From the NCBI GenBank assembly GCA_002687025.1, contig NYZG01000171.1, positions 1-12,363 of the forward strand: DNA of 12,363 nt, read 5' to 3'. Origin of the DNA: Candidatus Poribacteria bacterium (lineage in GTDB: Bacteria; Poribacteria; WGA-4E; GCA-2687025). This document shows, piece by piece, positions 5,860-12,363 of this stretch. Under the pieces are notes generated by a model, which did no database searches, had not been told where the DNA came from, and was given only the letters and a program-made list of their open reading frames with translations. How positions within the stretch are numbered: position 1 is the first letter of the stretch; every line of letters starts with the position of its first letter. Position numbers and translations under genes: made by a program.

Positions 5860-6957
5860 ATGAACGGATTTGGCGGCCTCGCGATGGGGATGGGCGACCT
5901 GGCCCGCATGTCCGACGCCGAGTCGAGATCGATCAGCGCGGAGAACCCCACCGGCGAGAAGGGCCGTGGCGCCATGGCTACGGAGGGCACGGGCGCTCGT
6001 CCCGCGCGCGACCTCGGTCTCGGCTGGAAGGTCGCTCCCAGCATCGACGTGGAGCCCGGCGAAGTCGCCACGCTCGCCGACATCGAGGGCCCCGGGCAGA
6101 TACAGAGCATCTGGCTCGGGGGAGCCGTAGGGCGCGACTCCATCCTCCGCTTCTACTGGGACGACCAGGAGCAGCCGTCCGTCGAGAGCCCCAACAGCGA
6201 CCTGTTCGGCATCGGATGGGCGCACGACAGAGGCGGACGAAAGCAGGGCCACGCCGACATCAACTCCCTCGCGGTCAACGTGTGCCCGAATCGCGGGCTC
6301 AACTGTTTCTGGCCGATGCCGTTCCGCAAGCGCTGCCGCATTACCCTGGAGAATCGCGACGTCAAGGCCGTCCCGTGTTACTACCAGGTCAACTACTCGC
6401 TCGCAGACGTGCCGGACGATCTCGCGTACTTCCACGCGCAGTTCCGCCGCGTGAATCCGCTGCCGTACAAGGACGTTCACACGCTCCTCGACGGCGTCAC
6501 GGGTCGTGGGCAGTACGTCGGAACGGCGATGGCATGGGGCGTGAACAACGACGGCTGGTGGGGCGAGGGCGAGATCAAGTTCTTTCTGGACGGCGACGAC
6601 GAATTCCCGACCATCTGCGGCACCGGCACCGAGGACTACTTCGGCGGGTCGTACAACTGGGACGTGGACGGCCAGTACGCCACATACTCGACGCCCTACA
6701 TGGGCATGCACCAGGTCATTCGCCCCGACGGGACGTACAAGGCTCAGCATCGCCACGCGATGTACCGCTGGCACGTCATGGACCCCATCCGCTTCAAGGA
6801 GGACCTGCGCGTGACCATCCAGGCATTGGGATGGCGAAGCGAGGGGCGCTACCTCCCCATGCAGGACGACATCGCGTCCGTCGCGTTCTGGTACCAGACG
6901 CTGCCCACGCCGACGTTCCCGACACTGCCGGATCGCGACTACCTGGAGATCATCTGA
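5860..6957 (+). CDS. GH172 family glycoside hydrolase (DUF2961)
   Basis: This 365-residue protein has the usual length and motifs of DUF2961, now glycoside hydrolase family 172. Characterised members act on furanosides: difructose dianhydride I synthase/hydrolase and arabinofuranosidases. Visible signatures are IQSIWLGG (81-88), FYWDDQEQPSVESPNSDLFG (98-117), YYQVNYSL (174-181), GEGEIKFFLDGD (235-246) and GTGTEDYFGGSYNW (254-267). Glu236/Glu238 and Glu258 are the candidates for the catalytic pair by position in the motifs. There is no signal peptide, so it may act in the cytoplasm on imported sugars or leave by an unrecognised route. GGAG (5847-5850) lies 9 nt before the ATG at 5860. The frame is open back to 5305, but that part has no domain. 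It leads a co-directional trio with a methyltransferase 30 nt downstream. Substrate is uncertain. Confidence 0.88.
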   Translation: MNGFGGLAMGMGDLARMSDAESRSISAENPTGEKGRGAMATEGTGARPARDLGLGWKVAPSIDVEPGEVATLADIEGPGQIQSIWLGGAVGRDSILRFYWDDQEQPSVESPNSDLFGIGWAHDRGGRKQGHADINSLAVNVCPNRGLNCFWPMPFRKRCRITLENRDVKAVPCYYQVNYSLADVPDDLAYFHAQFRRVNPLPYKDVHTLLDGVTGRGQYVGTAMAWGVNNDGWWGEGEIKFFLDGDDEFPTICGTGTEDYFGGSYNWDVDGQYATYSTPYMGMHQVIRPDGTYKAQHRHAMYRWHVMDPIRFKEDLRVTIQALGWRSEGRYLPMQDDIASVAFWYQTLPTPTFPTLPDRDYLEII

Positions 6958-6987
6958 CGCTTCACCGGCCTGCGCGAGGCGCGAGAC

Positions 6988-7797
6988 ATGCCGACAGCGA
7001 CGCAGCTCTACAACGAAGACCCGACCTACGAATGGGACCGTCTCGATCGCGACGCGTACCACCGCATCGAGTTCGACATCACCATGCATCACCTGCGGAA
7101 GCATCTTCCGCCATCCGGGGCAATTCTGGACGCGGGCGGAGGGCCGGGCCGATACACGATCGCGCTCTGCCGCGCCGGGTACCGCGTGACGCTGGTCGAT
7201 CTCGCCTCGGGCTGCGTTGAGATGGCGCGCCGGCGCATCGCCGAGGAACCCCCCGACATCCGCCACAACCTCGCGGCAGCCGAGGTCGGGGACATCCGCG
7301 ACCTGTCGCGCTTCGATGCGGGGTCTTTCGACGCGACGCTATGCCTGGGAGGGCCGCTGACGCATCTCCCGGCAGCCGACGACCGCGACCGCGCCGTCGG
7401 AGAGCTCGCCCGTGTGACACGGCCTGGGGGACTCGTGGCGACCTCGGTGGTCGGGCGGCTCGCCGTCCTGCGAACCATCATGACCCGGTTCAGCGACGAG
7501 ATGACAACGCCGTACGGCCGAGCGCTGCTGCGCACGGGCGACGGCCTCGGCCCTCGCGACGTGCCGTGGCACTTCTTCACAGCCGATGAGCTGCGCCGGC
7601 TCGCGGAAGCGCATGGCATTGAAACGGTGGCGATGGTCGGTTGCGAAAGCCTGTCCTCCGGGCTGCCCGATGCCACGAACCGCCTCGCGGAGAACCCCCA
7701 CAAGTGGGACGCCTGGATGGACACGCTCATGGCCGCGTCGGACGACCCGGCGGTCGTAGACATGTCCGAGCACATTCTGCACATGGGCTTCACCTGA
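6988..7797 (+). CDS. Class I SAM-dependent methyltransferase
   Basis: This 269-residue protein has a Rossmann-type methyltransferase core. Motif I is ILDAGGGPGRYTIAL (46-60), the SAM-binding glycine loop. The acidic residue after strand 2 is in VTLVDLASG (67-75, Asp71), and GDIRDLS (101-107) is the motif II/III region. FDATLCLGGPLTHL (114-127) and the TRPGG turn (144-148) complete the core. The family transfers the SAM methyl group to small molecules or macromolecules; the substrate is not evident. An accessory region after about 165 (FSDEMTTPYGRALL and a C-terminal helical part) probably forms a substrate cap. GAGG (6976-6979) is 8 nt from the ATG. The gene is 30 nt after the GH172 stop and 18 nt before the kinase, so co-transcription is likely. 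It lacks the EgtD (Methyltransf_33) layout, so it is unlikely to supply hercynine to the selenium operon. Confidence 0.85.
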   Translation: MPTATQLYNEDPTYEWDRLDRDAYHRIEFDITMHHLRKHLPPSGAILDAGGGPGRYTIALCRAGYRVTLVDLASGCVEMARRRIAEEPPDIRHNLAAAEVGDIRDLSRFDAGSFDATLCLGGPLTHLPAADDRDRAVGELARVTRPGGLVATSVVGRLAVLRTIMTRFSDEMTTPYGRALLRTGDGLGPRDVPWHFFTADELRRLAEAHGIETVAMVGCESLSSGLPDATNRLAENPHKWDAWMDTLMAASDDPAVVDMSEHILHMGFT

Positions 7798-7815
7798 GCT
7801 CGACCTGAGCTCCGC

Positions 7816-8637
7816 ATGGGCCGACCAGGGCCGGACGTAGGAGGCGAGAAGACGCGAAAAGGCGAACTACTCGCAGAAGGGCGGACCGCGGAGGTGTACG
7901 CCTGGGGCGCGGATAGGGTCCTCAAGCTGTACCGCACCGGGTGGACGTACGAGGTCGCCGAACGCGAAGCGCGTCGGACGAAGATCGCGCACGACTCGGG
8001 AGCCCCGGCGCCGAACGTCCACGGCGTGCTCGAGGACCGCGGCCGGCCGGGCATACTCATGGACCGCATCGACGGCCACCCGATGTCCGCTGCCATCGAC
8101 CTCGCGCGCCCGGAGCCCGCCGGCCGGGCGTTGGCCGAACTGCACGCGCTTCTACACACTCGCCGAGTGCCGCTGCTTCGTCCACAGCACGAGGAACTGG
8201 CGCGGCGCATCCGGCGAGCGCACGGCCTGTCCGAAGCGCAGAAAGCCGTGGCGCTAGCGCGACTCGACGAGATGCCGCGCGGCGACGCGCTGTGTCACGG
8301 GGACTTCCACGTCGACAACGTCATCCTGACGAGCGAGGGGCCCGTTGTAATCGACTGGATGGACGCGACGCACGGCCACCCATTGGCGGACGTCGCGCGG
8401 TCGCTGATCCTTATCCGACACGCGCACCACCACCAGACAGACACGCCGCGGCGGAACGCCGTGCTGCACGCCGCGGCGAGATTCGGTCAGGCATACCTCG
8501 ACCACTACACCGAGCAGACGGAGACCGATGGGGAGATTGCGCTGGCGTGGATGGCAACCAACGCCGCTGCGCGACTCTCGGAGGGCATCATCGTCGAGCA
8601 ACGCGCGCTCGCGACGCTGGCGGATCTGCCGGCATAG
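7816..8637 (+). CDS. APH-family phosphotransferase (aminoglycoside phosphotransferase-like kinase)
   Basis: This 273-residue protein shows the APH/choline-kinase fold. A nucleotide-binding loop is at LLAEGRTAEVYAW (18-30), followed by the ATP-contacting lysine in VLKLYR (35-40, Lys37). The catalytic motif is CHGDFHVDNVI (160-170; Asp163 as base, Asn168 for metal). VVIDWMDATHGHPLADVARS (177-196) supplies the metal-binding Asp180. Members phosphorylate hydroxyl groups of aminoglycosides, macrolides, homoserine, choline, thiamine or sugars, so the name does not imply drug resistance. The ATG at 7816 has no clear ribosome site and lies 18 nt after the methyltransferase stop, so translation may depend on coupling. 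GGAGG at 7841-7845 falls inside the frame with no suitable start after it. Last gene of the GH172-methyltransferase-kinase set. Confidence 0.85.
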   Translation: MGRPGPDVGGEKTRKGELLAEGRTAEVYAWGADRVLKLYRTGWTYEVAEREARRTKIAHDSGAPAPNVHGVLEDRGRPGILMDRIDGHPMSAAIDLARPEPAGRALAELHALLHTRRVPLLRPQHEELARRIRRAHGLSEAQKAVALARLDEMPRGDALCHGDFHVDNVILTSEGPVVIDWMDATHGHPLADVARSLILIRHAHHHQTDTPRRNAVLHAAARFGQAYLDHYTEQTETDGEIALAWMATNAAARLSEGIIVEQRALATLADLPA

Positions 8638-8834
8638 CGCGCAGCACAGGTCCACGAGGCCTCGCAGCGGGTGGACGGTATCTGGCCGCGATTACGCCAG
8701 GTCGATGGCCGTATGGCGCCCCGAACAGGTGCCCCGGCGGGGCTCGCAGGGCTATCGCACAGCGCGGAGCCCAACCGCGTCGCCCTATGGATCGCCGGAA
8801 GCCGTCCAACTCCCGGTTTTAGTAATAGCCACCC

Positions 8835-8863
8835 TTGACTTGCACTATCCGAAGCTCTATACT
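8835..8863 (+). promoter_or_regulatory. Near-consensus sigma-70 promoter
   Basis: TTGACT (8835-8840) and TATACT (8858-8863) are separated by exactly 17 nt, one mismatch from consensus in each box. It lies in a locally AT-richer stretch of otherwise GC-rich DNA. Transcription would begin near 8870, about 42 nt before the ATG at 8912. It is the strongest promoter in the window. Confidence 0.8.
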
Positions 8864-8911
8864 CCTCAAAGAGAAACATAGCGGTGCGGTTTGCGTATCG
8901 GAGGTGGTGCG

Positions 8912-9493
8912 ATGAAGTTCTTCGCGTATGCTTCGGCCGGCCTGATACTGCTGCTCGCAGCCGGCGCGCTGTATTTCACGCGGCTCGTCCGTCAGGCGGG
9001 GCCGTCTGACGCCGCGCCTGCCGAGCTCAGCATGGCCGCTCTTGGCGAGGACATCGTCCAATACCTGACGACCACGCCGGAGAAGACGGGCGAGTGGCAA
9101 GGCGAGCTTCCCGCAGGGGAGTACGAGTTCCGCGTGCGCGTGAAGGCGACATCCCCAACGGACGCCGGCCAGAACACGACCGTCTCGAAGGGCCCGAATG
9201 ACTCGTTCGTGTTCACGTCCGACGGGCAGGAGATCGGCCGCGTGGTTCTGTCCTACGAGTTCGAGTTGGACATCCCGGAGGAGCAGCGCGGTCTCAACTC
9301 CGGCAGTCCTGCCTCGACGCGTGTCGGCCCCGGCGCGTTCATCGTCGGGACGGACATGTGGGTGGGTCAGCACCGGGGAGGCGCGGGCGCCTTCAGGGTT
9401 TCGGCCCGCGCGGAGGGATCGGTCGAGGTGGCGGATATCGTCGCGGCCATCGGTCACGGGGCCCCGGCGAAGGTGTCGTCGGCTCTGCCGTAG
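8912..9493 (+). CDS. Membrane-anchored extracytoplasmic protein of unknown function
   Basis: I do not recognise a family for this 193-residue protein. A single N-terminal hydrophobic segment (about 5-22, AYASAGLILLLAAGALYF) followed by TRLVRQ looks like an uncleaved signal anchor or signal peptide. The rest (about 40-190) is soluble and rich in beta-forming segments: EYEFRVRVKAT (70-80), DSFVFTSDG (97-105), RVVLSYEFELDI (110-121), GAFRVSARAEGSVEV (159-173). This suggests a small beta-sandwich domain outside the membrane. GGAGGT (8900-8905) is 6 nt before the ATG at 8912; a TTG at 8891 in the same frame lacks such a site. The gene has its own near-consensus promoter and is followed by a hairpin terminator (9653-9679), so it is likely a single-gene transcript and well expressed. 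Confidence 0.75.
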   Translation: MKFFAYASAGLILLLAAGALYFTRLVRQAGPSDAAPAELSMAALGEDIVQYLTTTPEKTGEWQGELPAGEYEFRVRVKATSPTDAGQNTTVSKGPNDSFVFTSDGQEIGRVVLSYEFELDIPEEQRGLNSGSPASTRVGPGAFIVGTDMWVGQHRGGAGAFRVSARAEGSVEVADIVAAIGHGAPAKVSSALP

Positions 9494-9838
9494 TCCTCGC
9501 GGCGCCGGTGTTACTGCCGGGCCGGGACACCGACGCTCGCGCGCACACATTCAAGATCGGTCGCGGAGCGCCGTCGGCTAGACCCGGCGGACGCCTCGCG
9601 ACGGCCCGGGCGGCGCTCGAACGCCGCCAACCTGTTCGCACAACACACCCTAGGCCGGCGCTTATGCGTCGGCCGTTTTCGTGCACGTTCCTGAATGTCC
9701 GACCAGTCAGGATGTGGCGCGTGTACCGTGCGAGATGCACCATGCGCGACGCCCGGGGCGGCGGAGATCATCGCGCTGCATTTGGGGTGTGGGCCAGAGC
9801 GGCTCGGGCCGGCGCGGAGCCGTGAGATGCCGCTGTTC
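9494..9838. other. 345-nt convergent intergenic region
   Basis: This separates the plus-strand membrane-anchored gene from the minus-strand HEAT gene. No convincing gene is visible. It holds a 7-bp hairpin, GGCGGCG/CGCCGCC (9609-9628), without a T tract, and the better terminator at 9653-9679. I see nothing else that I can support between 9680 and 9838. Confidence 0.5.
9653..9679 (+). terminator. Rho-independent-type terminator
   Basis: GGCCGGCGC (9653-9661) pairs with GCGTCGGCC (9666-9674) through 9 pairs including one G-T wobble, around a TTAT loop, and is followed by GTTTT (9675-9679). It lies 160 nt after the stop of the gene at 8912-9493. The T run is short but the stem is strong and the order is right for plus-strand termination. 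Confidence 0.65.
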
Positions 9839-10138
9839 CTATGCGCGGAGCCGTCTGAGCGCGGCCTTGGCAGCCGTGCGCAGGCCGGCATCGCGACTGC
9901 CGCTGCCTTCCATCAGCCGCGGCATGGCGATCTGCGCGACACCCTCGTCGATCGAGACCAGCGCGACGGCGGCGCCGATACGCACCTGCTCGTCCTCGTC
10001 ACGCATCGCGTCGATAAGCGCGGACACGGCGCGTCGGGCAGTGGAGCCGAAGTGACGTAGCGAGGCCACGGCGCGACGGCGCGTCACCGTGTTCTGGTCG
10101 CACAACTCGCGTATGCGCGACCCAATCTCAGGATCCAT
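9839..10138 (-). CDS. Small HEAT-repeat protein
   Basis: This 99-residue protein is made of short paired helices with HEAT-like spacing: RRRAVASLRHFGSTARRAVSALIDAMRD (20-47), then EQVRIGAAVALVSIDEGVAQIAMPRLME (50-77), then AGLRTAAKAALRRL (84-97). The pattern of Arg/Ala/Val helices followed by a next-helix Ile/Leu stretch is typical of HEAT_2 scaffolds used for protein contacts. No enzyme motif is present. The ATG at 10138 is preceded on the minus strand by GGGGGAG (10149-10143), 4 nt away. The frame is open further upstream into the dockerin gene but is not supported there. It sits 50 nt downstream of the dockerin protein gene on the same strand, separated by a perfect 13-bp hairpin. Confidence 0.7.
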   Translation of the reverse strand: MDPEIGSRIRELCDQNTVTRRRAVASLRHFGSTARRAVSALIDAMRDEDEQVRIGAAVALVSIDEGVAQIAMPRLMEGSGSRDAGLRTAAKAALRRLRA

Positions 10139-10152
10139 CCCACTCCCCCATC

Positions 10153-10181
10153 GCCCGTCCACGCCGTCGGCGTGGACGGGC
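10153..10181 (-). terminator. Perfect 13-bp hairpin between the dockerin and HEAT genes
   Basis: GCCCGTCCACGCC (10153-10165) and GGCGTGGACGGGC (10169-10181) are exact reverse complements around a 3-nt loop. On the minus strand it begins 7 nt after the dockerin stop and ends 3 nt before the ribosome site of the HEAT gene. No T tract follows. It could terminate part of the transcripts, protect the dockerin mRNA end, or shape access to the HEAT ribosome site. Confidence 0.55.
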
Positions 10182-10188
10182 AGGCGGC

Positions 10189-11601
10189 CTACTTCACCAG
10201 CATGAAGCGGCGGCGGCGCGTCTCGCCACCCGCGTTCAGCGCGACGATATATGTCCCGCTCCCAGCGGGCTCCCCCGACTCCGTGCGCCCGTCCCAGTGG
10301 GCCGCGCGTCCCGGAGTCCTGTATCCGCCCCGGTCGAGGTACCCCATGTCGAGTCGCCGTATTGCGGAGCCTCGCGTGTCGTAGACGGGGAGCGTGACGA
10401 CGCCGGCTTCCTCGATGTCGAAGGGAATCCAGGTCTCGGGGTTGCACGGGTTCGGGTAGTTCGGCAGCAGATGCGTCCCCACGTCCCCTGTCTCCATCCC
10501 GATGCCTGCGACGAACTCCTCCGCGGAGATATCGCCGGCCACCAACCGCGCGGCGTCGACCGCGAACGCGTGCCGCGACGGCGCCGCGCCAATCCCTCGC
10601 ATGGCGGTCGCGACGTGCAGCAGGTCGCGGATTGTCACCGAGTTGTCGCCATCGACATCCGCGGCCTCGGCCGCTTCCACGGGGGCGCCGATGAGCCGAG
10701 CCACGTGCACCAGGTCCTCAACGTCGACAGCGCCATCGCCGTTCACGTCCTCGGGCGCCGGTTGAACGACGGCCTGGACCGGCGGGGTGACGGCGTCGGT
10801 GGGCGGCGCCGGACCATCGGCGGGCGCCTTATCCGGGAGGATCACGTCGGCGGCGGCCGCCGCGGCATCTGTCGCGGCCATACCTGTCGCGGCGACGCGC
10901 TCCGGCTCGTCCGCAGGAGCGGTGTTGGCCGCGTCAGCCAGTCCGTGGACAGGGACGCGCTCTGTGTCCGGTTCTACCGTGTCTTCGGCGGCCCCTGGGT
11001 CCGCGAGAGCCGCGAGGACGGCTTCTGGCCCATCATCGGGCGCCCGTTCAGCCTGCTCCGGGAGGGGATCGCGGCTCACCGTCACCGCAAAGACGTAGGA
11101 GCCCGACGGCGGGATTGTAACCGTCGCCTGCGACCGCATGTCCACCACGCCGTTCGGCGGCCCGCCGTCCACGCACACGTGCCGCCACTCGTCTGGAATG
11201 GTGGGAGCGTCCCACGACATCGTCCACTGCGCGTCCGTCGGATTGGCGATGACGATCTCCCACCGCGCAGCCGCGCCGTCGGGTGATGAAATCGCGCGGA
11301 TGTCGCTGTTGAGTCGCCGGTAGAACGCCGAGGCGTCCGGTCGGTGGCTGTAGGCTTCCGCGTACCGCCAGCCGGGAGGAGACGGAGGCGCCAACAGGTC
11401 GATCCCGCGGTCGAAAGAGCCGGTCGCACCCGCGGCCATACCGATCGTCACGGGCGTTGTCCTGTGTGGCTCTCCATCGACGACGCCAGCGATCTCCAGG
11501 CGTGCGCGCCAGTCGGCGCCGTAGGCCATCGCAGGGGCGATCAGGGCGGCGGCTATCAGCGCGCGCAGTACGCCCGCGAGCGTGTCGGCGTGCCACGCCA
11601 T
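10189..11601 (-). CDS. Secreted protein with dockerin-type repeats and a Por/FlgD-like C-terminal sorting tail
   Basis: This 470-residue protein starts with a signal peptide (hydrophobic core about 10-27, likely cleavage after AMA or AYG). An N-terminal beta-rich domain (about 30-175) is followed by a long Ala/Pro/Asp-rich linker (about 180-283). Two dockerin-type calcium loops come next: DVNGDGAVDVEDLVHVARLIG (285-305) and DVDGDNSVTIRDLLHVATAM (315-334). The C-terminal tail (about 378-470) contains LLPNYPNPCNPETWIPF, VYDTRG, WDGR, SGTYIVAL and a final RRRRFMLVK. It resembles the FlgD-Ig/type IX secretion-like tails that are abundant in Candidatus Poribacteria. It is probably exported and surface-attached or released. 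Cys386 replaces the usual Phe of NPFNPET. GGGAGAG is 6 nt upstream of the ATG at 11601. I cannot name its ligand or reaction; no catalytic motif is visible. Confidence 0.85.
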   Translation of the reverse strand: MAWHADTLAGVLRALIAAALIAPAMAYGADWRARLEIAGVVDGEPHRTTPVTIGMAAGATGSFDRGIDLLAPPSPPGWRYAEAYSHRPDASAFYRRLNSDIRAISSPDGAAARWEIVIANPTDAQWTMSWDAPTIPDEWRHVCVDGGPPNGVVDMRSQATVTIPPSGSYVFAVTVSRDPLPEQAERAPDDGPEAVLAALADPGAAEDTVEPDTERVPVHGLADAANTAPADEPERVAATGMAATDAAAAAADVILPDKAPADGPAPPTDAVTPPVQAVVQPAPEDVNGDGAVDVEDLVHVARLIGAPVEAAEAADVDGDNSVTIRDLLHVATAMRGIGAAPSRHAFAVDAARLVAGDISAEEFVAGIGMETGDVGTHLLPNYPNPCNPETWIPFDIEEAGVVTLPVYDTRGSAIRRLDMGYLDRGGYRTPGRAAHWDGRTESGEPAGSGTYIVALNAGGETRRRRFMLVK

Positions 11602-11834
11602 GCGTTACTCTCCCGTGCGTCGCGAATGTGCGTGTGTCGTGTCTGCGAGACCCTATGCACACCGCGTGCCACAGCGGTCTGGCGTGTCGGCATAGCAGGG
11701 CCGATGTAGTCACTGAGCCGGCTTCAGGTCCGTCCTGGCGCTGCGGGGCGAGCGGGCGCCGCCGTCGCATATAGCGACGTCGTCTGCAGGCGTCGTGCAA
11801 CTTCGAGACGGCGCAGCCGGAGGGGCGCTTTGGC

Positions 11835-11853
11835 CTAGGCGCGTGTCGCCTAG
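11835..11853 (-). terminator. Hairpin overlapping the stop codon of the coiled-coil membrane gene
   Basis: CTAGGCG (11835-11841) and CGCCTAG (11847-11853) form a perfect 7-bp stem with a CGTGT loop. On the minus strand the first arm contains the TAG stop (11852-11850) of the gene at 11850-12248. No clear T tract follows. It may end that transcript before the 248-nt gap to the dockerin gene. Confidence 0.4.
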
Positions 11854-12248
11854 CCGTCGCGTCGATCGCGCGCGGCAAGCGCGGCGCGGGTGGATTCCTC
11901 GACCTTGCGCGAGACGTCGGTCAGGCGCGTTTCCATCTGCCGCTGCATGTCCTCGAGCTGCTTCTCGATGGCGGCTAGGCGGTCGGTGACGCGTGGCTGG
12001 GCGCTCCGCGTGTCCGGCTTGCGGAGCGCGACAATGGCAGCGACGCCTCCCAGGACCACGGTGAGTGCCCCCACGATCGGTATCCTGCCGCCAAGCGTCA
12101 GCGCGTCCAGATCCAGGTCGCCTCCTGCGAAGCGGTACGCGACGACACCCGCGAGGGCCAGGGCCCCGAGCCCAACCAGGGCCACCATCACGGGCCGCGG
12201 CGGCCCACCCTCGCCTCCGCCACCACCGGCCGGGGGTATGAAGATCAT
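11850..12248 (-). CDS. Small membrane protein with two helices and a C-terminal coiled coil
   Basis: I do not recognise a named family for this 132-residue protein. A glycine/proline-rich N-terminus (FIPPAGGGGGEGGPPRP, 3-19) precedes two hydrophobic segments at about 20-39 and 57-75. A charged tail (about 85-128, DRLAAIEKQLEDMQRQMETR and onward) follows, with heptad spacing that predicts a coiled coil and probable oligomerisation. The layout suggests a hairpin in the inner membrane with a cytoplasmic coiled-coil stalk. The frame stays open to 12335, but the added 29 residues are arginine-rich and featureless. The ATG at 12248 has GGAG (12260-12257) 8 nt upstream and is preferred. The gene reads in the same direction as the dockerin gene, 248 nt upstream of it, and ends in a short hairpin. 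Confidence 0.7.
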   Translation of the reverse strand: MIFIPPAGGGGGEGGPPRPVMVALVGLGALALAGVVAYRFAGGDLDLDALTLGGRIPIVGALTVVLGGVAAIVALRKPDTRSAQPRVTDRLAAIEKQLEDMQRQMETRLTDVSRKVEESTRAALAARDRRDG

Positions 12249-12363
12249 GGACGTAGCTCCGATTGGGGAAGATCTGAACGTGGTGACATGCTGGCCCGCA
12301 CGGGTATTGTTAGCGTCTCGCCGTCGGACGCGCAACGAAGCAGATGCTTGACCGCCTGGCGGG

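Noticed and set aside
5587..7266. Long minus-strand open frame opposite the GH172 gene
   Set aside because: It is the antisense of a clear DUF2961 protein and shows no domain of its own.
6988..7797. The methyltransferase as EgtD, supplying hercynine to SenA
   Set aside because: It has an ordinary class I core of 269 residues without the EgtD-type layout, and lies in a different transcription unit 2.7 kb from senB.
7816..8637. Aminoglycoside resistance gene
   Set aside because: The APH fold covers many metabolic kinases, and there is no mobile element or other resistance context.
9839..10447. Longer HEAT-protein frame starting at 10447
   Set aside because: The extension is antisense-frame overlap with the dockerin gene's sorting tail; the ATG at 10138 has its own ribosome site and begins just before the helical repeats.
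12288..12363. Plus-strand open frame from an ATG at 12288 running off the right edge
   Set aside because: It has only about 25 codons, no clear ribosome site and no recognisable residues, so it cannot be supported.

Overview
The window is GC-rich, densely coding bacterial DNA with short intergenic gaps and no rRNA, tRNA, CRISPR array or insertion sequence that I can see. The best lineage clue is the secreted protein on the minus strand at 10189-11601. It joins two dockerin-type calcium loops to a C-terminal tail containing PNYPNPCNPETWIPF and, further on, WDGR and SGTY. This tail resembles those common in Candidatus Poribacteria and related marine, often sponge-associated, bacteria. The GH172 (DUF2961) enzyme and orphan HEAT protein fit such a genome. 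The assignment is an inference, at about 0.55.

The main feature is a selenium operon on the plus strand at 969-4303: selD-senA-senB. The first gene, selenide water dikinase, reads through an in-frame TGA at 1017-1019. Decoded as selenocysteine, this codon is residue 17, followed by Lys20, matching the catalytic Cys17/Lys20 pair of E. coli SelD. A small hairpin with a GGU loop sits 20 nt after the TGA, as expected for a bacterial SECIS. The next two genes match selenoneine synthase (SenA, EgtB-like: DinB_2 plus formylglycine-generating-enzyme fold) and selenosugar synthase (SenB, glycosyltransferase) of the SenABC pathway. SelD would make selenophosphate, SenB would attach the selenium to a sugar, and SenA would oxidatively join the selenosugar to hercynine on the way to selenoneine. 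This operon would therefore supply selenium to a small molecule while its own first enzyme is a selenoprotein. The tRNA-Sec, SelA and SelB needed to decode the TGA must lie elsewhere, as must the hercynine-forming EgtD.

Left of the operon are the N-terminal 45 codons of a divergent ADP-ribosylglycohydrolase (135-1, minus, cut by the window edge) and a GNAT acetyltransferase (298-849). Right of it, converging on senB with a 10-nt gap, is a small two-helix membrane protein with a zinc ribbon (4314-4691, minus). A 510-nt stretch without a convincing gene follows, then a 104-residue helix-hairpin-helix protein (5202-5516) and a strong intergenic stem-loop.

The middle holds a co-directional trio: GH172 hydrolase (5860-6957), class I SAM methyltransferase (6988-7797) and an APH-family kinase (7816-8637), with gaps of 30 and 18 nt. 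A near-consensus sigma-70 promoter (8835-8863) then drives an unrecognised membrane-anchored protein (8912-9493), which ends at a hairpin terminator (9653-9679).

The right end is on the minus strand: a 132-residue protein with two membrane helices and a coiled coil (12248-11850), the dockerin/sorting-tail protein (11601-10189), and a 99-residue HEAT-repeat protein (10138-9839). A perfect 13-bp hairpin separates the last two.
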